Assembly: GCA_019636335.1 (NCBI GenBank)
Contig: JAHBXR010000006.1
Coordinates: 1-64,000, forward strand
DNA from: Pirellulales bacterium
GTDB lineage: Bacteria; Planctomycetota; Planctomycetia; Pirellulales; JAEUIK01
Direction of reading: 5' to 3'
Length of the DNA: 64,000 nucleotides
In this document: positions 35,041 through 43,997 of the stretch, in pieces
Position numbering within the stretch: the first letter of the stretch is position 1
Layout: every line of letters begins with the position of its first letter
Notes under the pieces: model-generated
The model's database searches: none
The model's input: only the letters and a program-made list of their open reading frames with translations
Told to the model about the DNA's origin: nothing
Translations under genes and position numbers: made by a program

Positions 35041-37296
35041 ATGCAATCAGCAACCAGCACTTCTGAAACAGCCCGGCAATCGTGGCTCAGTTGGGTGTGG
35101 TTTGGCGCGACGCCGAAACAACGCGAATTGCAAACCCAAGCAGTCGATATTGCCTGGAATTTGAAACATTTGCGCAGCCAATTGGCCGACGTGCGCGCCT
35201 CGTCAGAGCAGGCGATTCAGGAAGCGGTTGCCGACCTCCGAGAACAGGTGATTGCCTCTGCGCTGCAAGAGATGCCCGTCGAACGCCTCAAGGATCTCAC
35301 AAAATCTGTCCGAGTCCGACTCTTGGAGTCTCATGGCTTCTGCACCATCGCTGACCTGCGTGGCGTGTCTTCCGCTCGACTACAGCAGATTCATGGCATC
35401 GGCCCGGCCTCGGCCGTTCAGATCGTGCAGGCGGTCAGCCAACTGCAAGCGATTCTTCAAAATCAGCGACTAGAGCTTCCACCGCCGTCTGAAATTGGCC
35501 CGGAGCATGCCGCCGTCTTGCGAGCCACTTATCGGCGCATTCGCTGCCGCGATGTAACTCCTGGGATCCTGGCCGAACTGCAATCGGCCGTGTCTGACTT
35601 TAACGAGCCACTACGCAAGACCAAGCGTGCCGGGGGCTGGTGGAACCGGATCCTGAATCGGGATAACACCCAACGCCAAGTGAATTCCGATTTCGATGGA
35701 CTGTCCTGCCTAGTCGAATCATCTCAATACCAAGATCTCAGCATCCGCGCGCAAGCCCTACTGGAAAGCCTTGATCCCCCGGCGAGTATTTCGGCAGTAG
35801 TCGACGACTACCGCAGCCGTTATGCCGACTATTTTGCCATCCTCGACCGCTACCTAGATGCAAAGCCACAGATAGGTACGAACGGCGAAATGTCACACCG
35901 AGGTCCACATGGCGGGGTGCCCGACCAGATTGCCGAGGCAGTTGAGGCAATGGTCCTCTCCTTAGATTCACTAAGGGTCGATCTGCGCGGGTACCAAGAG
36001 TTCGGCGCCAAATACATGATCCACCAGCAGCGCACAGTGCTGGGGGACGAAATGGGACTGGGCAAGACCATCCAGGCACTGGCCGTCATCACCCACCTTA
36101 GAAATACAGAAGAAGCTAGTCATTTCCTCATCGTCTGTCCGGCCAGCATCGTCGGCAACTGGACCCGAGAGATCAACAATCGCACAGACATTCCTTTGCG
36201 GCTCGTGCATGGCGACGGACGCGATAACACGTTCCGGCAATGGCAACGCGATGGCGGAATTGCACTTACCTCGTACGAGACGCTACGTTCGCTCGACGAT
36301 CTGACACGCACCCCCATACACTTCCTCGTCGCCGACGAAGCCCACTACATTAAGAATCCCCAGGCACAACGGAGCATCAATGTCAAACGGCTTACATCGA
36401 TCAGCGACCGTCTCGCCCTGATGACAGGGACCGCGCTTGAGAATCATCCGCGTGAATTCGTCAACTTGATTGGCGTGTGCAATGACACCTTGGGGCGGAC
36501 ACTCGCTGCGGAAACTGGAAACTCATTTGGTACCGCGCTCGGAGCCAAGCGGTTTGAAAAGATGGTTAGCGCGGCCTACCTGCGACGCAACCAAGAAGAC
36601 GTACTCCATGAATTACCCGAAGCAATCGAAGTTGATGAATGGGTCGAATTGGAGGATCACGATCGCTCGCATTACTTGCGAGCTGTCGAGTCTCGCAATG
36701 TCATGGCGATGCGGCAGGCAGCTAACGGTCACGTCGTAAACAGCGCCAAACTCGCCCGTCTGGACGAGCTGATCAGCCAGTATCGAGACGACGGCCGAAA
36801 GATCGTAATCTTCTCATTCTTCTTGCGTAGTCTCGACTTGGTCGGCGAACTGCTCGGAACCCATTTCCGTATCGACGGCAGCGTTCCGGCACACCAACGC
36901 AACCAGGTCATTGATGGCTTCTTCCAATCCGAAGGCTTTGCTCCGCTCATCTGCCAGATCACGGCAGGCGGCGTCGGCATTAATCTCCAATGCGCGTCGG
37001 TCGTCGTATTGCTCGAACCGCAGTACAAGCCAACCTCTGAATGGCAAGCCATTAAGCGAGTCCATCGCATGGGGCAAAGCAATCCAGTCGTCGTGCACCG
37101 ATTCTTGGCTCGCGATACGGTTGACGAGAGCTTGCGAGCACTTGTTGGCCGCAAAACCGCGCTGTTCAATGACTATGCGCGCGAAAGCGCGATCAAAGAT
37201 GCCAGCCCAGCAGCTACCGATACCACTGATGCCGCACTGACTCGGCAACTGCTGGAAATCGAACTTGCTCGTCGCTCCACGGTCAAAGCCGGCTAA
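35041..37296 (+). CDS. HhH-SNF2 helicase
   Basis: A 751-aa protein. Residues 85-140 carry a helix-hairpin-helix DNA-binding motif (TIADLRGVSSARLQQIHGIGPASAVQIV). From about 315 to the end it is a SNF2-type ATPase: GDEMGLGKT (335-343), DEAH (432-435), LMTGTALEN and the C-terminal lobe ITAGGVGINLQCASVVVLLEPQYKP, then KRVHRMGQ. A coiled coil fills the N-terminus. SNF2 proteins in defence islands translocate on DNA with a partner nuclease or methylase. Start at ATG 35041 is the earliest ATG of the frame. Confidence 0.85.
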   Translation: MQSATSTSETARQSWLSWVWFGATPKQRELQTQAVDIAWNLKHLRSQLADVRASSEQAIQEAVADLREQVIASALQEMPVERLKDLTKSVRVRLLESHGFCTIADLRGVSSARLQQIHGIGPASAVQIVQAVSQLQAILQNQRLELPPPSEIGPEHAAVLRATYRRIRCRDVTPGILAELQSAVSDFNEPLRKTKRAGGWWNRILNRDNTQRQVNSDFDGLSCLVESSQYQDLSIRAQALLESLDPPASISAVVDDYRSRYADYFAILDRYLDAKPQIGTNGEMSHRGPHGGVPDQIAEAVEAMVLSLDSLRVDLRGYQEFGAKYMIHQQRTVLGDEMGLGKTIQALAVITHLRNTEEASHFLIVCPASIVGNWTREINNRTDIPLRLVHGDGRDNTFRQWQRDGGIALTSYETLRSLDDLTRTPIHFLVADEAHYIKNPQAQRSINVKRLTSISDRLALMTGTALENHPREFVNLIGVCNDTLGRTLAAETGNSFGTALGAKRFEKMVSAAYLRRNQEDVLHELPEAIEVDEWVELEDHDRSHYLRAVESRNVMAMRQAANGHVVNSAKLARLDELISQYRDDGRKIVIFSFFLRSLDLVGELLGTHFRIDGSVPAHQRNQVIDGFFQSEGFAPLICQITAGGVGINLQCASVVVLLEPQYKPTSEWQAIKRVHRMGQSNPVVVHRFLARDTVDESLRALVGRKTALFNDYARESAIKDASPAATDTTDAALTRQLLEIELARRSTVKAG

Positions 37297-37305
37297 GTTG
37301 ATTGA

Positions 37306-37378
37306 CGCGTAGCCAGGCCCATCGGCACTGACTGGCGATCGAAAGACCGTGTGACTACGCGCTAAATCGTGATTTAGC
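37306..37378. repeat. Nested inverted repeats before integrase
   Basis: CGCGTAG (37306-37312) pairs with CTACGCG (37355-37361) and encloses a GCCAG/CTGGC stem. Immediately after it GCTAAATC-GT-GATTTAGC (37361-37378) is a perfect 8-bp hairpin. The block lies between the SNF2 helicase and the tyrosine recombinase gene. It could be recombinase arm or core sites, a terminator of the helicase gene, or an operator. Confidence 0.45.
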
Positions 37379-37484
37379 TTGCTGAAAGGGCTTGCGCACT
37401 ACTCTGGAAATTGCGCATCATAAAGGACGTTATGCGGCATTGTTGGGCTTGTCAGACTGGTGTCGATCGGGGCATGGTTTTCGG

Positions 37485-38453
37485 GTGACCAAGACGACTC
37501 TCCCAAGTCAAAGTACCGCCGACGCGATCACTGTTCCAAGGTTAATTGCCGCAGCCGGTCCCGATGGTGTTCGCCGCTTCGTCGAGTTCTTCGTGGCCAA
37601 CATTCGAAATGGCAACACCCGCGAGGCCTATGCTCGGGCGGTTGCGAACTTCCTCGATTGGGCCGAGTCACGTGGCGTTCGAAAGCTCGCTGATATTCAG
37701 CCGGTCGTCGTGGCCAGTTATGTCGAAGACCTCGGCACCGCCTACGAGGCACCCACCGTCAAGCAGCACCTCGCGGCGGTTCGGATGCTTTTCGACTGGC
37801 TAGTTGTCGGACAAATTGTGCCTGCCAATCCGGCAAGTTCGGTACGTGGTCCAAAGCACGTCGTCAAGAGAGGCAAGACGCCCGTTCTCACTGCCGACCA
37901 AGCCCGCCAACTTCTCGACTCGATCGACCTATCGACGATTGTAGGACTTCGCGACCGAGCATTGATTGGCGTCATGGTCTACAGCTTCGCCCGAGTCTCC
38001 GCCGCCATTTCGATGCGTGTCGAGGACTACTTCTCCGAAGGCAAGCGTTGGTGGCTGCGACTTCACGAAAAAGGTGGCAAGCGCCACGAAGTCCCGACGC
38101 ACCACAACGCCGAGGCCTACCTCGACGCCTACATCCACGCCGCCAAGATCGCTGGTGAGAAGCGGTCTCCCCTCTTCCGCACAATTAATCGTCACGGCCG
38201 GCTCACGAACCGTCCCATGTCCCGCAATGATGCCCTGCGAATGGTCAAGCGGCGCTGCCGGGCCATTGGGCTCCCCACCTCGATTTGCAACCACTCGTTC
38301 CGAGCGACGGGTATCACGGCCTACCTGGAAAACGGCGGCACCATCGAAAACGCCCAGGCCATCGCCGCCCACGAATCCCCCAGGACGACCAAGCTCTACG
38401 ACCGGACCAGAGATGAACTGACTCTCGACGAAATCGAGCGGATCGCAATTTAA
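37485..38453 (+). CDS. Tyrosine recombinase (site-specific integrase)
   Basis: About 322 aa. An N-terminal SAM-like DNA-binding domain (FFVANIRNGNTREAYARAVANFLDWAES) precedes the catalytic domain with arginine in YSFARVSA (about R170), the HSFRAT box (H270, R273), AAHES (H296) and the nucleophile in TKLYDRT (about Y305). The set is complete, so it should be active in integrating or excising the island. The start is uncertain: a GTG at 37485 (VTKTTLPSQST) is favoured, with a TTG at 37392 upstream. Confidence 0.85.
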   Translation: MTKTTLPSQSTADAITVPRLIAAAGPDGVRRFVEFFVANIRNGNTREAYARAVANFLDWAESRGVRKLADIQPVVVASYVEDLGTAYEAPTVKQHLAAVRMLFDWLVVGQIVPANPASSVRGPKHVVKRGKTPVLTADQARQLLDSIDLSTIVGLRDRALIGVMVYSFARVSAAISMRVEDYFSEGKRWWLRLHEKGGKRHEVPTHHNAEAYLDAYIHAAKIAGEKRSPLFRTINRHGRLTNRPMSRNDALRMVKRRCRAIGLPTSICNHSFRATGITAYLENGGTIENAQAIAAHESPRTTKLYDRTRDELTLDEIERIAI

Positions 38454-38540
38454 CAGCCGATGGTTGAACCACCCGTGGAAGGTGTGGTAAAGTTTGCATC
38501 CTGCTAGCACCTGGGCTTCAGGCCACACGAAGGGCTCGCC

Positions 38541-38753
38541 ATGAGCATCCGCGACAGATTCATCAAGGTCCATGAGGCAGCGTTGGTTCTGGGGGTCGCA
38601 CCCAACACGATTCGAAAATGGGGAGCGGCAGGCAAAATCCCTGAGTACCGCCACCCGGCAAATAGCTATCGACTCTACAAGCGAGAGGACCTCGAAGAAT
38701 TCCTAAAGCGCCTTGAGGCCTCGCGCTCGAAGCCAACCACCCCCCAGCGATAA
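38541..38753 (+). CDS. Excisionase-like HTH protein
   Basis: A 70-aa protein consisting of a MerR/excisionase helix-turn-helix: IKVHEAALVLGVAPNTIRKWGAAGKIPEYRHPANSYRLYKREDLEEFLKRLE. It follows the tyrosine recombinase and precedes the DUF499 gene by 15 bases, so it could be the recombination directionality factor or the regulator of the defence operon. Short length and lack of any extra domain favour these roles. Confidence 0.8.
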   Translation: MSIRDRFIKVHEAALVLGVAPNTIRKWGAAGKIPEYRHPANSYRLYKREDLEEFLKRLEASRSKPTTPQR

Positions 38754-38768
38754 GATCGGGCAGCAAAT

Positions 38769-41700
38769 ATGAGGACAATCTTCGACACGTGCGTGCCGCG
38801 CGATGAGGTGCTCAGCGGTGAATTGCGCGACCAACAGTTCGCAGCATCGTTGACCAGAGTGTTGCGAGGTGGCGCCGACGAAGTCTACGGCGACGCGGCC
38901 ACTTTCTTTTCGAACACCTTCCCGACCGGCGGGCTCAAGTCCCTGCTTCGCGAAGGGCTCGGCAGACTGACCGGCGCGAACGCAAGCAGTCCATCCGTCA
39001 TCCGCTTGGAGACAAGCTTTGGCGGTGGTAAGACGCACAACCTCATTGCGCTTTACCACCTCTGTCGAGGTACTGTCGACGCTAGCATCGCCAAACGCTT
39101 CGTCTCGCCAGAGTTAGTACCCGCGACGCCAATCAAGAAGATTGCAGGCATCGTGGGGCCTGACATGGAAGTCGCGGACGGAGTAGACCACGACGGACTA
39201 CGCACCTACACCATGTGGGGCGAACTCGCGTGGCAATTGGGCTTTCACTCAGGTGGAGCAAAGGGCGCTCGCGACGCTTATGAAGTGGTCCGGAAGAGCG
39301 ATGAACAACGCACAGCTCCCGGCACGCAGGCTTGGGAAAAGCTCATCGGCGATGATCCGGCTCTACTGATGATTGATGAGATCGCCTACTACTTGCGGGT
39401 CGCGCGAGGTGCACAGTTTCAGGCCGGTAAGACAAGCGTTGCCGAACAGACGGTCGCGTTCCTGATGTCTCTCATCAAATTCGCTTCTGAGAGCAAACGC
39501 ACCGTCCTCGTATACACGCTTGCTGATTCGTCGGATGCTTTCGGCACAGAATCAGATGAGCTGCGCGAGGAGCTTGCCGAGGCGCGTAGCATTTCGGCCC
39601 GCCAAGAGCACGTCCTCACGCCCACGGCCGAGGATGAAATTAGCGCGATCGTCACCCACCGTCTATTCCAGAACGTGGATCGCAAAGCCGCCGAAGAAAC
39701 GGCGAAGGCTTGGACCACGTACTACTCGCGAGTCATTGAGCAAGGCGTCGATCTTCCACAGCGTGCCGTTCGAGCCGAGTATCAAACCGAAATCGTACAG
39801 GACCATCCATTTCATCCTGAGCTGCTCACCACGCTCAATCGCAAGACCTCGACGATTCCGAATTTCCAAAAGACGCGAGGCGTTCTGCGCTTGCTCGCGC
39901 AAACTGTTCGTGAACTCTGGAGAACAAAGCCGCGAGATTGTTACTTGATTTGTCCACACCATTTGGATCTTGGGCAGGAACAACTCGCGAATGACCTGAC
40001 GAGTCGGCTTGACCGTCCCCAATTCAAGCAAGTGATCGAAGCCGATATTGCCAGTCCCAAGAAAGGCACGCTGTCGCACGCTCAAGAAATCGACTTGGAA
40101 TGGACCGAGGCCGGCCGGCCGCCCTATGCCCAGCGTGTTGCCGCAACCACGTTTCTCCACAGTCTTGTGCAGACTGGTCAAAGCGGCACCGACCCCGCCG
40201 ATCTGCGGCTGGCAGTCCTCCAGCCCGATGACGACCCTGCTCTTATCGATAAAGCGATTCAGCGGCTAATCGACCGCTGTTGGTTCTTCGATTACGACGG
40301 GCTTCGCTACCGTTTCAAGACGGAACCTTCGCTTCGCAAGATCGTCGACGACGAAATGGGCCTCGTCGGCAAGATCAAAGCCAAGAGCGAACTCGACGAC
40401 CGAATCCAGAAAGTCTGGAAGAAGGGCGTGCTGCATCCGGAGTATTTTCCGGCCGAAGCCGCCGACGTGGATGATGACGCCCAGGCTCCAAAGCTTGTCG
40501 TCTTGCATTACGATGCCGCCGCCGTGAAGGCCACCGAAGCCGGCACGCCGCCCGACCTTGTGCTGAAGCTCTTCGAGCACAAGGGAAGCATGGAAGAGTA
40601 TCGCACCTACAAGAACAATCTTGTGTTTCTCGTCGCCGACGCGGATCAAGTCGACCGGATGGTCGATGTTGCTCAGCAGTATCTGGCAACCCGCCGCATC
40701 ACCGGCGACCCGGAGCGAATGCAGGAATTCAACAAAGCCCAGGCCGAGAAGCTGAAGCAGATGGGCGAGGCCGCCGAGCTTGATTTACGAGTCGCAATTA
40801 CCAAGTGCTACCGCCACTTGTATTACCCGTCCGCCGACGCTCCCCGCAAGAATGGCAACCTCGCTCACCAAGCACTTCAAGCCGAGGAACAAGGCAAGGT
40901 CCAACACGACCAGGCCGAAGTCATCCTCAAGGCACTCAAGAACCTGGAAAAGGTTTTGACGGCCGACGACAAGCCGCTCAACGCCCAGTACGTGAAGGCC
41001 AAGGCGTGGCCAGCGAACACGGCGTCCATGAGCACCGAGGACTTGCGTCGCGAATTCTGTAAGCGGCTCGGCCTGAAGATGCTCCTCGATATCAACCAAC
41101 TCAAGAAAACCATCCGCGAAGGCGTGCAGAAAGGGGCATGGGTTTACTACGTGGCCAGCGAAGGCTACGGCTACGGCGAACCATCCCCTTCGCCGATGGT
41201 TGAGATCAGCGAAGACGCTACGCTGTACACGCTTGAGGAATCCCAGCGAGTCGGCATCAAGATCAAAGGAGCGGAGCAGGAAGTCCAAGTCTGTCCCGTT
41301 TGCAACAATGTGCCTTGCACGTGCGACCAGGATGACGACTCCGGCAAGGAGAACGGCAAACCCACGCGGCTGTCAGGCGAGGGCACTCCCAGCCAGGCAT
41401 TCCAAGCCGTGTCCGATCAGTGCCACGACCACGGCATTCAATCGCTCAAGCGACTCTTCATCCGCGTCGAAGGAATGGGCAAAGACGCCGCTCGCGACTT
41501 GCGCTCGCTTGGCCTGGCCATTCCACAGATGGGCAAAGCAGGCTTCCAACTCGATCAGCGTTTGATTCTCGAATTCGAGGGCGGCGAGAAGTTCCAAGCC
41601 GAATTCATCGGCTCTTGGGACCGCTACAAGCGGATCAAGAGCATCACGGACCAGCTTAGCCAGGAAGCGTCGAACGCCAGCGTGAAGATGACTGTCCGGG

Positions 41701-41840
41701 CCGAATTCGAGGGCAACTTGGCCGTCGTGAGCGACCAGTTCCAGACGATCCGCGACGTGCTGGAGAGTCTGAGCATGGGCAAGGTTTACGTCGATGCTCA
41801 GCCGGCCGCCGAAAAAGCTGGCGAAGGAGCACCCGCATGA
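38769..41840 (+). CDS. DUF499 ATPase, anti-phage associated
   Basis: A 1023-aa protein with an AAA-like ATPase core: Walker A in RLETSFGGGKTH (81-90), Walker B LLMIDE (199-204) and a later sensor region. The order and content match the DUF499 family, which travels with DUF1156 methylases and helicases in defence islands. The C-terminal 350 residues include a cysteine cluster (VCPVCNNVPCTCDQ) that may bind zinc. It probably powers DNA or protein remodelling for the system. Its stop overlaps the next gene by four bases. Confidence 0.85.
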   Translation: MRTIFDTCVPRDEVLSGELRDQQFAASLTRVLRGGADEVYGDAATFFSNTFPTGGLKSLLREGLGRLTGANASSPSVIRLETSFGGGKTHNLIALYHLCRGTVDASIAKRFVSPELVPATPIKKIAGIVGPDMEVADGVDHDGLRTYTMWGELAWQLGFHSGGAKGARDAYEVVRKSDEQRTAPGTQAWEKLIGDDPALLMIDEIAYYLRVARGAQFQAGKTSVAEQTVAFLMSLIKFASESKRTVLVYTLADSSDAFGTESDELREELAEARSISARQEHVLTPTAEDEISAIVTHRLFQNVDRKAAEETAKAWTTYYSRVIEQGVDLPQRAVRAEYQTEIVQDHPFHPELLTTLNRKTSTIPNFQKTRGVLRLLAQTVRELWRTKPRDCYLICPHHLDLGQEQLANDLTSRLDRPQFKQVIEADIASPKKGTLSHAQEIDLEWTEAGRPPYAQRVAATTFLHSLVQTGQSGTDPADLRLAVLQPDDDPALIDKAIQRLIDRCWFFDYDGLRYRFKTEPSLRKIVDDEMGLVGKIKAKSELDDRIQKVWKKGVLHPEYFPAEAADVDDDAQAPKLVVLHYDAAAVKATEAGTPPDLVLKLFEHKGSMEEYRTYKNNLVFLVADADQVDRMVDVAQQYLATRRITGDPERMQEFNKAQAEKLKQMGEAAELDLRVAITKCYRHLYYPSADAPRKNGNLAHQALQAEEQGKVQHDQAEVILKALKNLEKVLTADDKPLNAQYVKAKAWPANTASMSTEDLRREFCKRLGLKMLLDINQLKKTIREGVQKGAWVYYVASEGYGYGEPSPSPMVEISEDATLYTLEESQRVGIKIKGAEQEVQVCPVCNNVPCTCDQDDDSGKENGKPTRLSGEGTPSQAFQAVSDQCHDHGIQSLKRLFIRVEGMGKDAARDLRSLGLAIPQMGKAGFQLDQRLILEFEGGEKFQAEFIGSWDRYKRIKSITDQLSQEASNASVKMTVRAEFEGNLAVVSDQFQTIRDVLESLSMGKVYVDAQPAAEKAGEGAPA

Positions 41841-42280
41841 GCAGTAAACCCTTTGAGCTTCGCGTCGAGCCCGAACGCTCGGGCGACTACGGACTGGCTT
41901 TATTTCGCTTACCGGCTCGCGGCGAACATCGCAACGGCTCCGGCGACGGCTGGCAACTTGTGGCCCGTGTTCACGGCACGCCCATGCGGGCCGTCATGGA
42001 CCAGGTGCTTTTGGCACTCAAGCGATCAGGCTATCGGGCTTCGGACCTGTCTCGCAGTCGCAAGACGCCGTTTCAATTCAATGAGGAAACGGGAGTCCGG
42101 CTTGGACTGCTGCTGCTCGCCGTGAAGCCGCTCCGTAAGTCTTCCCGCATGACCGACATTTCGGAACGTGTGCAGGCAATGGCTTCCGAGGAAGCCTACT
42201 ACTGGTTCAGCAAGACCACCGACCACAATCTTGGCCGGCGGTCGCAAAAAGCTATGCGGATTTTATTGGCGAAGGAATAG
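41837..42280 (+). CDS. DUF7680-like small protein
   Basis: A 147-aa protein (LRVEPERSGDYGLALFRLPARG ... MRAVMDQVLLALKRSGYRASDLSRSRKTPFQFNEETGVRLGLLLLAVKPLRKSSRMTDISERVQAMASEEAYYWFSKT). This is the small gene that usually sits between the DUF499 ATPase and the methylase; it fits the DUF7680 pattern, an assignment I hold at moderate confidence. Its ATG overlaps the DUF499 stop (ATGA), so it is in the same operon. It has no enzymatic motif and may bridge the large subunits. Confidence 0.65.
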   Translation: MSSKPFELRVEPERSGDYGLALFRLPARGEHRNGSGDGWQLVARVHGTPMRAVMDQVLLALKRSGYRASDLSRSRKTPFQFNEETGVRLGLLLLAVKPLRKSSRMTDISERVQAMASEEAYYWFSKTTDHNLGRRSQKAMRILLAKE

Positions 42281-42299
42281 ATGCTCCAAGGGCCAAACG

Positions 42300-42824
42300 A
42301 TGAGCACGGCGACGGCTGGAATGACTGACAATGAACAGAAGCAGCAACTCAGCATTGCTTATGTTCATGCCGTTTCGGCACGAGCAGGCTACGCTTGTCA
42401 ATTGATTTCGATTGATGACGACAGCATCGACGTGCAAATCGCAGCACGGGGACTCGTGCATCAAAAGGCCGTCCTTCGCTCGCCCAAGATTGACGTGCAG
42501 CTAAAGGCAACTGCTCAGCCCTTGTTGAAGGAAGACCATCTTTCGTTTGCTCTGCCGCTGAAGAACTATAACGACCTCCGCGAAGAAACGCTCGTACCAC
42601 GTATCCTAGTCGTCCTGCATCTACCGGACGACGAGGGTTTGTGGCTGGAGCAAACGGAAGATCAGATGATTTCCCGTCGCTGTGCCTACTGGAGAACCCT
42701 CCTAGGAGAACCAGCGAGCAGCAACCAAACGTCAGTCACTGTTCATTTACCGCGAGTACAGCCATTTACCGTGGATGGACTCCGTAAACTCATGGAGAAA
42801 GTTTCCAGGAGGGAGTCGCTATGA
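42300..42824 (+). CDS. DUF4365-type protein
   Basis: A 174-aa protein. The core (AYVHAVSARAGYACQLISIDDDSIDVQIAARG ... PKIDVQLKATAQPLL ... FALPLKNYNDLRE ... PRILVVLHLPDDEGLWLEQTEDQMISRRCAYW) matches DUF4365, a nuclease-fold-like family common in defence loci. The D-D-x-x-D and QLK residues resemble a PD-(D/E)xK active site, which is an inference. Its last four bases overlap the next gene. Confidence 0.7.
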   Translation: MSTATAGMTDNEQKQQLSIAYVHAVSARAGYACQLISIDDDSIDVQIAARGLVHQKAVLRSPKIDVQLKATAQPLLKEDHLSFALPLKNYNDLREETLVPRILVVLHLPDDEGLWLEQTEDQMISRRCAYWRTLLGEPASSNQTSVTVHLPRVQPFTVDGLRKLMEKVSRRESL

Positions 42825-43978
42825 GCACTGTGCAACTGCCTTCCGATCAACTCGCCGCTCTCCGTCCGGAAGACGTGCAGCTTTATTTGTCGAGTCACGG
42901 TTGGAAACGCGACGATTCCGCTTCGACTGCCCAGGGCAACGTCTATCGGTTTCCCTCACAGCATGATGCGGAGGCCTGGATTCCTGGCCGTCGTGACTTG
43001 GCCGATTATCTGGAGCGGATGGCCGACATCGTCCAGATGCTGTCGGCCGTCGAACAGCGTAATGTGTGGCAGATTTTGGCGGATTTATCGTCGCCGCCTG
43101 CGGACGTGCTGCGACTGCAAGTCTCGGCACCTGATGCGACGCTCGGAACGTTGCCACTCGACGAGGGTATTCGGCTAATCGAAGGTGCACGCTCGCTGCT
43201 GCTCGCGTCCGCATGCAGTGCCCGCCAGCCGGCCGCATTTTTCCCTCGCCAGGCGTATCGAGAAGCCGTTGAGTTTTTGCAAAGCTGTCAACTTGGCCAG
43301 ACCGAACGCGGAAGTTTCGTGGCTAAGATCGTCGCTCCGGTTCCGCCTCAAATCAATCGCCAGAGCAGCTTCCTGGAGCCGGACGACGCCGCGTTTATCG
43401 CATCGGAACCCTTCGCCCGTCAATCGACCGTTCGGCTGATGACCGGCCTGCGTCACATTCGCGGCGCAATCGACAGTGGGAACTACGATCAAATCCTTAG
43501 CGGTGTCGACGTCGGCGTGAGTGCGAATCTCTGCGAAGCCATTGCGTCGATCCAGCCCGAGGGAGACCAGTCACAGCTCAAAATCCGCATGAGCTGGTCT
43601 CCCAGCCGCCCAACTCTGCCTGTCGCGATTGAAAGCACTGTTGGCTTCTCTCAGACAGCCTTCGAAATTGTGAAGGAGGCTGGACGAAAACTTCGGGAAG
43701 ACACGTCCGTCTCGCGAAAGCGGATCGAAGGTCGTGTCATCAATTTGAAAGCCGACCCCTCGTTGCTTGATGATTTCGAGGGAACAGTCGTACTGCGGGC
43801 TGACATTGGCGGAAGTGCGACGCGAGTACAAGTCCTCTTGACCGCCGCCGATTACAAGAAGGCGTGCGACGCTCATCGCGATGGATTGACCGTGGCTGTC
43901 ACGGGGTTGCTTCAAAGAGAAGCCAAGCTCTACCACCTCTTGCAGCCCCAAAACTTTTCTGTCGTACCAACTCCGTGA
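42821..43978 (+). CDS. Unknown protein of DUF499/DUF1156 system
   Basis: A 385-aa protein whose family I do not recognise. The N-terminus (LRPEDVQLYLSSHGWKRDDSASTAQGNVYRFP ... AEAWIPGRRDLADYLERMADIVQMLSAVEQR) looks like a small-helical sensor or adaptor, and the rest is mixed alpha/beta with no catalytic signature. It is coupled to the DUF4365 gene (ATGA overlap) and ends 19 bases before the methylase. It is therefore an operon subunit. It could recognise the invading DNA. Confidence 0.6.
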   Translation: MSTVQLPSDQLAALRPEDVQLYLSSHGWKRDDSASTAQGNVYRFPSQHDAEAWIPGRRDLADYLERMADIVQMLSAVEQRNVWQILADLSSPPADVLRLQVSAPDATLGTLPLDEGIRLIEGARSLLLASACSARQPAAFFPRQAYREAVEFLQSCQLGQTERGSFVAKIVAPVPPQINRQSSFLEPDDAAFIASEPFARQSTVRLMTGLRHIRGAIDSGNYDQILSGVDVGVSANLCEAIASIQPEGDQSQLKIRMSWSPSRPTLPVAIESTVGFSQTAFEIVKEAGRKLREDTSVSRKRIEGRVINLKADPSLLDDFEGTVVLRADIGGSATRVQVLLTAADYKKACDAHRDGLTVAVTGLLQREAKLYHLLQPQNFSVVPTP

Positions 43979-43997
43979 CCTCATCGGCCAACACATT

